Source: JBEVJC01 sp040510375 (GTDB lineage Bacteria > Bacteroidota > Bacteroidia > Chitinophagales > Chitinophagaceae). From it: a stretch of 64,000 nucleotides of DNA. The stretch is taken from the NCBI GenBank assembly GCA_040510375.1, contig JBEVJC010000007.1, forward strand, positions 10,245 through 74,244. The letters run 5' to 3'. Position 1 is the stretch's first letter, and each line of letters starts with the position of its first letter. The notes under the pieces were generated by a model. That model saw only the letters and a program-made list of their open reading frames with translations. It had not been told where the DNA came from and did no database searches. Position numbers and translations under genes: made by a program. Positions 9,682-16,678 of the stretch are shown piece by piece.

Positions 9682-9861
9682 TTAGTTGGCAAATTGTAAT
9701 GGTGAAGGATAAACGGCAATGTTGACAGCAGTAATTTCTTCATCCGGAATAGTTGTGTCGGTCACCGGCGCCTTCCGTAACAGGGGACTTCCCGAGCATT
9801 TGACGGAAGACCATTCCATCAGGCAGAAAAAGGTGATGACAAAAATAGATTTTAACAGCAT
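9682..9861 (-). CDS. Small secreted or membrane-anchored protein of 59 residues, unrecognised
   Basis: An ATG at 9859-9861 opens a 59-codon frame ending in TAA at 9682-9684. It fills the gap between the membrane-fusion gene (stop at 9866, 4 bp away) and the ATPase gene (26 bp away), exactly as an operon member would. The first 15 residues are hydrophobic (MLLKSIFVITFFCLM) and look like a signal peptide or anchor. A cysteine follows at 22 (SVKCSGS), then an acidic linker with TTIPDEEITAV. I do not recognise a family, and the frame is short enough to arise by chance. Placement, spacing and the N-terminal signal are the support. If real, it could be a small accessory factor of the pump or an exported peptide. 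Confidence 0.5.
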   Translation of the reverse strand: MLLKSIFVITFFCLMEWSSVKCSGSPLLRKAPVTDTTIPDEEITAVNIAVYPSPLQFAN

Positions 9862-9865
9862 AGTT

Positions 9866-11119
9866 TTATTTTTTTAGGATAAGTTCTTCCATTGTACCAT
9901 AGTTCTCGTAACTGCTTGTTACCACACGGTCGCCCGGCTGCAACCCGTTAAGCACTTCATAAAAATCCCGGTTCTGGTTGCCAAGCTGAACATTTACTTT
10001 ATACGCTGAACTTCCGTCCGCCTTTACCTTGTACACCCAGTTGCCGCCAGTTTGCTGGTAAAACCCACCCTTGGCAAGAAGCAGGGCCTTTCGTTCTTCA
10101 CTTAGTGCGACCAGGATCTGCAGGGTCTGACCGCGGCGGATACCTGCCGGCACTTCACCATCAAATTCCATATCCACCTGGAAGCGGCCACCGGTTACCT
10201 GTGTGTACACTTTGGTGATCTTCAGTTTGTATTCTTTTCCGTTGAGTGGCACGGTAGCAGTAAGACCTGTATAAATGCGCGAAATATAATGTTCATCTAT
10301 ATCGGCCCTTACCTTAAACCCGCCGATCACATCAAGCTGCCCCAGGCGTTCCCCCTTGTTTTTATTCTGGCCTATTTCTGCATCCAGGGAGGTAAGTTGT
10401 CCGTCTACCGGGGCACGCACAACCAGGTCACCCACTTTTTTCTGCATTAATCCGAGGGCATTCTGCGCGGCATCGTACGACTGCCGATCCTGTATCAGTT
10501 GTTGTTTGTTGGAAACCGAATCGGCCTGGAGAATCCTTTTGGAAAGATTTTCCTTCTCCATGTAATAGTTATAATCATTCTCCGACTTCTTAAATTCCTG
10601 CAGGCCGATTGCCTTCTGGTCGTATAACTTTTTATTGAGTAAATAAAGACGCCTTGCTTCAGTAAGCTGGCTTTCCACATCGGCCATGGTATTCAGCTTG
10701 CCAACTGTATTCTGTTGCGCCGCATTACGGTTGATCTGCATCTGGGTAAGGGTATTAAAAACCGTCGATTGCTGGGTAACCATGGTCATCAGCAGGTCGG
10801 TATTTGACAACCGCAGTATGGGATCACCTTTTTTCATAACGGCTCCGTCTTCCACGTATTTCTCTTCCACCCGTCCACCTTCCTGCGCATCGAGATAGAT
10901 ACTGGTCAATGGTAATACTACCCCGTTCACCGGGATATTTTCCTGGAATACGCCCTGTTTTACTTCGGAGATGGTGAGGCGGTCGGCCTCTACATTCAGC
11001 CGGCTTTTACCTGAGGTGAAATAGATACTTCCTGCGATCAGAACAACAACTGCTGTGATACCCAGGATGGTTAAAATCCTTTTCCTGCTCCATTTCTTTT
11101 TTACAATAACTCTGTCCAC
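9866..11119 (-). CDS. HlyD/MacA-like periplasmic membrane-fusion (adaptor) protein
   Basis: A 417-residue adaptor that would bridge the inner membrane ABC pump and the TolC channel. It has a cytoplasmic basic start (VKKKWSRKR), one transmembrane helix at about 17-35, a first lipoyl half near 75-105, a helical hairpin at about 110-205, the second lipoyl half (DLVVRAPVDGQLTSLDAEIGQ) and beta-barrel and membrane-proximal domains after that. The start is GTG at 11117-11119; upstream codons in frame run into a TAA with no ATG between. It is the first gene of the leftward operon and faces the regulator gene at 11458. A candidate sigma-54 promoter lies about 27-50 bp upstream of the start. Confidence 0.92.
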   Translation of the reverse strand: MDRVIVKKKWSRKRILTILGITAVVVLIAGSIYFTSGKSRLNVEADRLTISEVKQGVFQENIPVNGVVLPLTSIYLDAQEGGRVEEKYVEDGAVMKKGDPILRLSNTDLLMTMVTQQSTVFNTLTQMQINRNAAQQNTVGKLNTMADVESQLTEARRLYLLNKKLYDQKAIGLQEFKKSENDYNYYMEKENLSKRILQADSVSNKQQLIQDRQSYDAAQNALGLMQKKVGDLVVRAPVDGQLTSLDAEIGQNKNKGERLGQLDVIGGFKVRADIDEHYISRIYTGLTATVPLNGKEYKLKITKVYTQVTGGRFQVDMEFDGEVPAGIRRGQTLQILVALSEERKALLLAKGGFYQQTGGNWVYKVKADGSSAYKVNVQLGNQNRDFYEVLNGLQPGDRVVTSSYENYGTMEELILKK

Positions 11120-11155
11120 TGTTGAAAATAGTTTTAATGTTGTACATACCCATTA

Positions 11156-11172
11156 ATGAAGAAACGTGCCAA
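11156..11172 (-). promoter_or_regulatory. Candidate sigma-54 (-24/-12) promoter of the exporter operon
   Basis: On the minus strand this reads TTGGCACG, four bases, then TTCAT. The -24 part matches the TGGCACG consensus fully. The -12 part has TTCA where TTGC is expected, so the conserved GC is absent at the strict spacing. The predicted start site falls near 11146, about 27 bp before the GTG of the fusion protein. Its position facing an exporter that diverges from an NtrC-type gene supports it; the imperfect -12 half is the main weakness. Confidence 0.42.
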
Positions 11173-11279
11173 CCGAAATAGTTATTGAGTATCAGCATAT
11201 TGCGCATCTATTCCTGTTTGATCGAATGCAAAATTGATACAATCTGTGTCCGCTTTCGATACAGTGACTATCGTCCTGA

Positions 11280-11299
11280 AATAGCCATACATGGTTATT
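11280..11299. promoter_or_regulatory. Inverted repeat, candidate upstream activator site for the NtrC-like regulator
   Basis: The arms AATAGCCAT and ATGGTTATT are separated by AC and match at 8 of 9 positions. The centre lies about 140 bp upstream of the predicted sigma-54 start site, the usual range for enhancer-binding activators with Fis-type helix-turn-helix domains. Binding by the product of 11458 is inference. Confidence 0.45.
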
Positions 11300-11457
11300 G
11301 ATAATCCGGGGATTCCCGTACCTCAGGGCGGAGCCCCGGCCGGGTCCTGTACGGTCCGGCCAATGTTTATTCAGGCCCCCTGCCGGATCCACCGTTCGTC
11401 TATATTAGATTATCGCTGTTTTGTAAATATGTTTATCATTGCCGGGTAAATATTATT

Positions 11458-12810
11458 ATGAATCTGAAAAATGCCTCCATCCTGATCGTGGATGATGACC
11501 AGGACGTACTCACGGCCGTGCGGCTCCTGCTGAAAACGCAGGTAAAGGAAGTGGTCATCGAAAAAAATCCGGAGAACCTGCGTGATCATATAACCAGGAC
11601 CAACTTCGATCTTATCATGCTCGACATGAATTTCAACAGTTCCATCAATACCGGTAATGAAGGACTGTTCTGGTTAAAGGAAGTCCGCAAAATGAAACCG
11701 GATGCTTCGGTGGTAATGATCACTGCTTATGGGGATATTGACCTGGCAGTGCGATCCTTAAAAGAAGGTGCTGCTGATTTTGTGGTGAAGCCCTGGCATA
11801 ATGAAAAGCTGGTATCGACCCTTTCCGAAATCCTGCAGCGGAAGAATAAAAACAGCAATAATAAAAACGGGGCGGGTGATGCCGGTCTCGACAAAGACCT
11901 GCTGGGTGAATCGGAAGTAATGCGGGAGATTTTCCATAAAATCGACAAGATCGCACCTACCGATGCAAACATCCTGATCCTTGGTGAAAATGGTACTGGT
12001 AAAGACCTTATCGCCCAGGCCATTCATCGTCGTTCCCTGCGTAGTAAGATGCCGTTTGTAAAAGTTGATGTGGGCGCCCTTACAGAAAGCCTTTTTGAAA
12101 GTGAATTGTTCGGTCATAAAAAAGGAGCGTTCACAGATGCAAGGGAAGACCGTGCAGGCAGGTTTGAAGCAGCCGATAAAGGCACCCTGTTTCTCGATGA
12201 AATCGGAAACCTTCCCTTACACCTGCAGGTGAAACTGCTCAGTGTATTACAAAACCGGAGGGTGAGCCGGCTGGGTTCAAATGATTCGGTTGCTATCGAT
12301 ATCCGGCTGATCTGTGCCACCAATGTTCCGTTATCGGAGCTGGCCAATGAATCAAGGTTCCGCAAGGACCTGATCTACCGGATCAATACAGTGGAGATCC
12401 TGGTTCCGCCCCTGCGGAAACGAAGTACCGATATCCTGTTACTGGCCCGTCATTTCAGCAAGATCTATAGTTCAAAATATCTCAAGAACGAACTGGAGTT
12501 TGAACCGAAGTCGCTTGAAAAGCTTTCCCAGCACAACTATCCTGGTAATGTACGCGAATTGCAATACATTATCGAACGGGCAGTGATCATGGCAGACGAC
12601 CAGGTGCTCAAACCCTCTGATCTTATTTTTTCGCCGATCGAGAATAATGTTGACCTGGAACAACCGGTCGAAACAAAACTCAGTTCGGTGGAGAAAAATA
12701 CCATCCTGAAAGTAATTGAAAAGCATAACGGTAATATCACCAAGGCTGCCAGGGAACTGGGTCTCACCCGGACTGCCTTGTACCGCAGATTGAACAAGTA
12801 TGATATTTAA
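11458..12810 (+). CDS. Sigma-54-dependent response regulator, NtrC family
   Basis: A 450-residue activator: receiver domain at 6-125 with acidic pocket VDDDQD and phospho-acceptor D56, AAA+ domain at about 147-375 and a Fis-type DNA-binding helix-turn-helix at about 411-450 (NITKAARELGLTRTALYRRL). AAA+ motifs are Walker A GENGTGKD at 176-183, Walker B TLFLDEI at 243-249, arginine-finger region FRKDLIYRIN and YPGNVREL near 361-368. The sigma-54 contact loop is GAFTDA at 223-228 instead of the standard GAFTGA. It would be phosphorylated by the kinase encoded next, whose start overlaps this gene by 11 bp, and would activate the divergent exporter operon. The pairing and genomic position are clear; the target is inferred from the divergent layout. 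Confidence 0.95.
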   Translation: MNLKNASILIVDDDQDVLTAVRLLLKTQVKEVVIEKNPENLRDHITRTNFDLIMLDMNFNSSINTGNEGLFWLKEVRKMKPDASVVMITAYGDIDLAVRSLKEGAADFVVKPWHNEKLVSTLSEILQRKNKNSNNKNGAGDAGLDKDLLGESEVMREIFHKIDKIAPTDANILILGENGTGKDLIAQAIHRRSLRSKMPFVKVDVGALTESLFESELFGHKKGAFTDAREDRAGRFEAADKGTLFLDEIGNLPLHLQVKLLSVLQNRRVSRLGSNDSVAIDIRLICATNVPLSELANESRFRKDLIYRINTVEILVPPLRKRSTDILLLARHFSKIYSSKYLKNELEFEPKSLEKLSQHNYPGNVRELQYIIERAVIMADDQVLKPSDLIFSPIENNVDLEQPVETKLSSVEKNTILKVIEKHNGNITKAARELGLTRTALYRRLNKYDI

Positions 12811-14155
12811 ATCCACCAAGACCAGGATTTTACTGCGGATCCTGTTGATGCTGGCTACCCTTTGCGTCTGTTCATGGGTGATCATCAACGGATGGTATAT
12901 CTATCTTTTACTGCTGTTACCGCTTGTCATTTTTGAATGTGTGGAGATGTTCCGTTTTTTTTACAAAACCCGGAAAGAGCTCGAACATTTTGTGGAGTCG
13001 GTCCGCTACCGCGATTTCTCCCGCCACTTTGATGTGAAACATGCACCGGAAGACGTGCAGTTGTTACGCGAAGGATTCAACAGTGTTATTGACACTTTCA
13101 AGAATATCAGCCATGAAAAAGAAACACAGTACCAGTATCTCCAGAAAATACTGGAGCTGGTAGATACCGGCATCCTTTCGTACAACGAAGAACAGGGAGA
13201 AGTGGTCTGGATGAATGAATCGCTGAAAAAAATGTTGCAGTTGCCCTATCTCAAGACTGTGCATTCGCTGGAAAAAAGGGACGAGGCACTTTACCAGACA
13301 ATTATTTCATTAAAGCCGGGGATGAGTAAAATCGGACTGGCACATAAAGACAATAATCCGTTTAAGGTGTTATTGTCTGCCACTGTATTCCAGACAGGCG
13401 GAAACACATTCAAACTTATAGCCTTCCAGAATGTGAATGAAGCCCTGGAAGAAACCGAATCGCAGGCCTGGCAGAAATTGCTTAGTGTGCTCACACATGA
13501 GATCATGAATTCGGTCGCACCCATTTCCTCACTCGCTGAAACCCTTAACAGCAGGCTGCTTGAGGCCATGGGTGAACTGGATAACAGCAGTGCCGCGGTG
13601 GACGACCTGAAACTGGGCATCGATACCATCCGCCGCCGCAGTGAGGGGCTTCTCAAATTTGCCGAGACCTATCGCAACCTGAACAAAATAACAACCCTGC
13701 ACCTGCAGACTGTATATGCGCGTGATATTTTTGAGAATATACTTGTGCTGATGCAACCCACTCTTGAACATAAGAATATTGAGGTGGACACCATTCTCAA
13801 AGACCCCGATCTCAAGTTCGATGCAGATCCAAGCCTGATTGAACAGGTACTGATCAACCTGGTAGTAAACGCCATTGAAGCCGTGCGGGAAGCAGAAGAG
13901 CCCACACTCAGCCTGAGTGCCTATACCAATGCAGAAAAACAAACTATTATTAAAGTATCCGACAATGGACCGGGTATCCCGCCCGACCTGATGGAACGAA
14001 TTTTTATACCCTTCTTCAGTACAAAGAAAAACGGAAGCGGGATCGGACTCAGTCTATGTAAACAGATTATGATGTTACACAAGGGAAGGATCCAGGTGCA
14101 ACTAAACCCGGAACAGGGAAGTTCATTTGTACTGACATTCCCTGTCACGGGTTAA
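12800..14155 (+). CDS. Membrane sensor histidine kinase, NtrB/NtrY-like
   Basis: A 451-residue kinase with two transmembrane helices at about 9-30 and 31-48 and almost no periplasmic loop, so it probably senses a membrane or cytoplasmic signal. A PAS-like segment lies at about 100-215. The phospho-acceptor histidine is H233 in VLTHEIMNSVAP. The catalytic domain has the N box NLVVNAIEAV, G1 DNGPGIP and G2 FFSTKKNGSGIGLSL. Translation starts inside the stop region of the activator gene (11 bp overlap), which indicates coupling. It is the expected partner of that regulator. No in-window gene suggests the stimulus, but envelope stress or exporter substrate would fit this arrangement. Confidence 0.94.
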   Translation: MIFKSTKTRILLRILLMLATLCVCSWVIINGWYIYLLLLLPLVIFECVEMFRFFYKTRKELEHFVESVRYRDFSRHFDVKHAPEDVQLLREGFNSVIDTFKNISHEKETQYQYLQKILELVDTGILSYNEEQGEVVWMNESLKKMLQLPYLKTVHSLEKRDEALYQTIISLKPGMSKIGLAHKDNNPFKVLLSATVFQTGGNTFKLIAFQNVNEALEETESQAWQKLLSVLTHEIMNSVAPISSLAETLNSRLLEAMGELDNSSAAVDDLKLGIDTIRRRSEGLLKFAETYRNLNKITTLHLQTVYARDIFENILVLMQPTLEHKNIEVDTILKDPDLKFDADPSLIEQVLINLVVNAIEAVREAEEPTLSLSAYTNAEKQTIIKVSDNGPGIPPDLMERIFIPFFSTKKNGSGIGLSLCKQIMMLHKGRIQVQLNPEQGSSFVLTFPVTG

Positions 14156-14199
14156 AGCGAAGCGCCGTACCCGAAGTATTAAATCCGGGTGACGATTAA

Positions 14200-14481
14200 T
14201 TAATCCTCTACCTCAGTGGTGGTTACCTTCCGCACGTTACCGTAATCATCTTTTACTACGGTGGTCGTGCTGCGTTTGCGGATCCTGCTGCTTCCGCTGA
14301 ATAAAAGAATCAGGAGGATCAACGCACCAAGGGCAACCCATATCCAGTTTCTCATAAACCAGGATTCTGCTTCTGACTTGTCGATAACAATTTTATCCTG
14401 GGCGAAAAGAACCAGATTTAATAACAACAAACCGGCAGTTAAGCCAAAGGCCTTTAATCGTTTGATAATTGATCCATTCAT
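14200..14481 (-). CDS. Small membrane protein with signal peptide, unrecognised
   Basis: A 93-residue protein with a signal-like N-terminus (to about residue 28, ending LVLFAQDK), a short extracytoplasmic stretch, a second hydrophobic helix at about 46-64 (NWIWVALGALILLILLF) and a charged tail with a repetitive TTTVVKDDYGNVRKVTTTEVED pattern, given here only as its character: threonine-rich with paired acidic residues. The layout is typical of small conserved Bacteroidota proteins without a known role. It lies convergent to the kinase gene, with 44 bp between stop codons, and downstream of the cupin gene on the same strand. Confidence 0.7.
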   Translation of the reverse strand: MNGSIIKRLKAFGLTAGLLLLNLVLFAQDKIVIDKSEAESWFMRNWIWVALGALILLILLFSGSSRIRKRSTTTVVKDDYGNVRKVTTTEVED

Positions 14482-14544
14482 ATTGGGAGATTTTGGTATA
14501 AATAAGGAATATTTTTCCCCAACGTGGGGGCACTTAATGAGAAT

Positions 14545-14967
14545 TTATAAGCCATCCAGTGGATCATCGTCATCAACCCCCACCCGGTAATGCGTCAGCA
14601 GGATAACCGTGTCTTCCACCACCTGGATTGAATGCCGGACCTGCGGATGCAAAACCAGCACTCCACGGGTTACCTGTACCAGTTGCGATTCGATGGTGGC
14701 GTCTACCTTCCCTTCCAGCACCTGTAAGGTTAAAAAGCCGGCAAGCTCGTTCTCTCCCATTTCCGCGCCTTTCTTCAGTGTTTGCAGCACGATGGTGAGT
14801 CCCGTTGATTTGAAGAGTGTAATCGCATTACGGTCACGTTTCTTCCATGCCTTCTCGTCTTTTAACTGGTCGAGGTAAGCAGGTATATCGGAAAACAGGA
14901 AGCGGGCATCCAGAACACGTTCCCCTTCGGGACGGTTATGGGTTGATTCATTATATTTGATGTTCAT
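14545..14967 (-). CDS. Cupin-domain protein
   Basis: A 140-residue protein whose middle and end (residues 50-125) follow the cupin barrel pattern: VLQTLKKGAEMGENELAGF, then LEGKVDATIES, then TRGVLVLHPQVRHSIQVVEDTVILL. The usual metal-binding histidines of the first motif are not obvious; the HPQVRHS segment supplies two in the second. Without a neighbouring pathway gene, binding partner and activity are unknown. It is transcribed away from the receiver gene at 15098, with 130 bp between the two starts. Confidence 0.75.
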   Translation of the reverse strand: MNIKYNESTHNRPEGERVLDARFLFSDIPAYLDQLKDEKAWKKRDRNAITLFKSTGLTIVLQTLKKGAEMGENELAGFLTLQVLEGKVDATIESQLVQVTRGVLVLHPQVRHSIQVVEDTVILLTHYRVGVDDDDPLDGL

Positions 14968-15097
14968 ATTAATAAGTTATCATAACCCGTCACCAAAAAT
15001 ATGCCGCTATTGAGGCAAACGGACTTTTGCCATCTTCAGAAAAATTCTCATTTGTCAAACCATTTCAGGCATAGCAATTGTTTATATACAAGTCTTT

Positions 15098-15481
15098 ATG
15101 AAGCCTCCTACCTGTTATTTTCTTATAATTGACGACGATAAGGATTTTTGCCAATTACTCGAAAGTATGTTGGACAGTCAAAAATTCACAACGCTCTCCG
15201 TTCACTCATTGCAACAGGCCGAAGAGGCCTTGATGAAAATCCATCCCCAGATTATTTTGCTCGACAATCATCTTCCTGATGGAAGGGGAATCGATTTTAT
15301 CCGGCATATCCGAAATTTTGACCCGGCTATCAGGATCATCATGATTACTGCTGATGCCAATTCCAATATTGCCGTCACTTCACTTGAACGGGGTGTGCAT
15401 CATTTTATCGCCAAGCCCTTCAGTTTTAAATCAATCGTGGACCGGCTGGAAAATATGCTGGAAGAAATTTCTGCCGGTTAA
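15098..15481 (+). CDS. Receiver-only response regulator
   Basis: A 127-residue stand-alone receiver domain. It has the acidic pair in IIDDDKD (11-14), phospho-acceptor D56 in ILLDNHLPDG, switch residue T in IIMITADAN and the conserved lysine in FIAKPFS. There is no output domain, so it would act by binding a partner, as a phosphate shuttle or as an inhibitor. The kinases at 16679 and 18169 are close enough to be candidate donors, but nothing shows this directly. Confidence 0.92.
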   Translation: MKPPTCYFLIIDDDKDFCQLLESMLDSQKFTTLSVHSLQQAEEALMKIHPQIILLDNHLPDGRGIDFIRHIRNFDPAIRIIMITADANSNIAVTSLERGVHHFIAKPFSFKSIVDRLENMLEEISAG

Positions 15482-15534
15482 TCAAATCTCCTTAATTTCC
15501 AACCGGGGTTCCCCTCTTCACAACCAATATTTCC

Positions 15535-15981
15535 ATGAACATCGACAAAAAGCAGCTGCTGGTAAAAACCTCTACCATCCCGGGCGCCGGCAAAGGACTA
15601 TTCACCAAAGTATTTATTCCAAAAGACACCCTGATCATCGAATACGATGGAGATGTGGTGGCCTGGAAAGACATCAGGCACGAAGCAGATAACGATTATA
15701 TTTATTATGTCAACAGCCAGCACGTAATTAATGCCCGTTACCGCAAAGATGCCATTGCGCGTTATGTGAACGATGCGGAGGGGTTTAAAAAAATCAGGGG
15801 ACTGAAAAATAATTGTATTTATAAAAAGATCGGTTCCATCGTCTGGGTGCAGGCTACCCGTGACATTCCGCCACGAAGTGAATTATTTGTCAGCTATGGC
15901 AGGGACTACTGGGAGCAGGGTCGGAAAAATGCAGCCATTGCTGCGGAGGAAGGGAAGAAAAAGACTGCTATAAAGACATAA
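15535..15981 (+). CDS. SET-domain protein (putative protein lysine methyltransferase), divergent
   Basis: A 148-residue protein with SET-family landmarks: the N-terminal GAGKGLFTKVFIPKDT segment, a central ARYVNDAEGF that replaces the usual RxxNHxCxPN motif, GLKNNC, and the C-terminal FVSYGRDYW that matches the catalytic tyrosine region (YG followed by DYW). A lysine/alanine-rich tail ends the protein. SET proteins use S-adenosylmethionine to methylate lysine residues; bacterial targets are poorly known. A second, more canonical SET gene is at 50136. It is preceded by the receiver gene (53 bp) on the same strand. Confidence 0.85.
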   Translation: MNIDKKQLLVKTSTIPGAGKGLFTKVFIPKDTLIIEYDGDVVAWKDIRHEADNDYIYYVNSQHVINARYRKDAIARYVNDAEGFKKIRGLKNNCIYKKIGSIVWVQATRDIPPRSELFVSYGRDYWEQGRKNAAIAAEEGKKKTAIKT

Positions 15982-16027
15982 CCCGCAGCGGGCATATATT
16001 TTGTGGCCTGTTACCAAATTTAGTCCC

Positions 16028-16471
16028 ATGTCCACGCTACAAATAACCCCTGCAAGGGAGTTGCTGGAAAGGATGCGCGAATTGGTAGGATCTGCCGATT
16101 CCACCCTTTTCACCTGCTCCCTTACCAAGAGACCAGTGCCCGTCCAGCCCTTATCTGTTTCTTATGTGGAGACGGACGGATCAATCTGGTTCTTTACCCA
16201 GGGCAAATTGCTGGTACGTACGGAGGACCCTCATCGTGCACAGCTTTTTTATGCAAATACGCGCGACATGGTGTACCTGAGTGTAAGCGGTAAGGGCCAG
16301 GTAATTCCCGACAGGGAAGTTGTACGCCAGATTATGGACAAAACAGGTACCATCACCAGTAAGGGTATCGACCAGGTGTTGATCTGTGTTGTTCCAACCA
16401 GTGCGTTTTACTGGAACGCCCGCAGCGGGGTTGTAACACCGATCCTGCGCGACAGGCCATACACCAATTAA
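16028..16471 (+). CDS. Pyridoxamine 5'-phosphate oxidase-like general stress protein (flavin-binding split barrel)
   Basis: I start at the ATG at 16028 (MSTLQITPARELLERM), 147 residues, rather than an in-frame start 27 bp earlier. The split-barrel pattern is clear: FTCSLTKRPVPVQPLSVSYVETDGSIWFFTQ, then YANTRDMVYLSVSGKGQVIPDRE and the C-terminal QVLICVVPTSAFYWNAR. Such general stress proteins bind FMN or related cofactors and are not pyridoxal-biosynthesis enzymes. The neighbours do not reveal its partner. Confidence 0.85.
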   Translation: MSTLQITPARELLERMRELVGSADSTLFTCSLTKRPVPVQPLSVSYVETDGSIWFFTQGKLLVRTEDPHRAQLFYANTRDMVYLSVSGKGQVIPDREVVRQIMDKTGTITSKGIDQVLICVVPTSAFYWNARSGVVTPILRDRPYTN

Positions 16472-16591
16472 ATAACCCTGCCCCTTTTTTTCGTTTCCAG
16501 TTACCCGGTATGTCCTGCCAGTACTGTTAACCATGTGGCAACTCCCTCACAACGATCATAGTTAACTCATCAATTGTTAGCCGGAACCAAC

Positions 16592-16599
16592 TATCTTTA
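16592..16599 (+). promoter_or_regulatory. Candidate -7 box for the signalling cluster
   Basis: TATCTTTA matches the Bacteroidota TAnnTTTG pattern at all but the last base. It would start transcription near 16606, about 70 bp before the ATG at 16679. A 7 bp dyad TTGTTCT/AGAACAA with a 6-base loop (16608-16627) then lies at the start of the leader. No good -33 element at standard spacing was found. Confidence 0.3.
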
Positions 16600-16678
16600 C
16601 GACGCTTTTGTTCTTACCTGAGAACAAGTAAACTGGTCACTGACTTTTATTAATTTAGTTTCTTTCTGAGTTCCAACT

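Larger units (their letters stand above)
11120..11457. promoter_or_regulatory. Divergent regulatory region between exporter operon and sigma-54 activator
   Basis: These 338 bp hold no convincing gene. Features seen are a sigma-54-like element facing left at 11156-11172, a 20 bp inverted repeat at 11280-11299, a shorter dyad CGATA-N7-TATCG at 11257-11273, and a GC-rich inverted repeat GGCCGG-N12-CCGGCC at 11338-11361. A 16 bp segment at 11291-11306 recurs with 13 matches at 11178-11193. Density of symmetric elements is much higher than in other gaps of the window, as expected for a control region of an enhancer-dependent promoter. No clear promoter for the rightward regulator gene was found. 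Confidence 0.55.

Noticed and set aside
14156..14199. Terminator between the kinase and the small membrane protein gene
   Set aside because: ACCCG/CGGGT pairing has a 12-base loop, only five base pairs and no T run in either direction.
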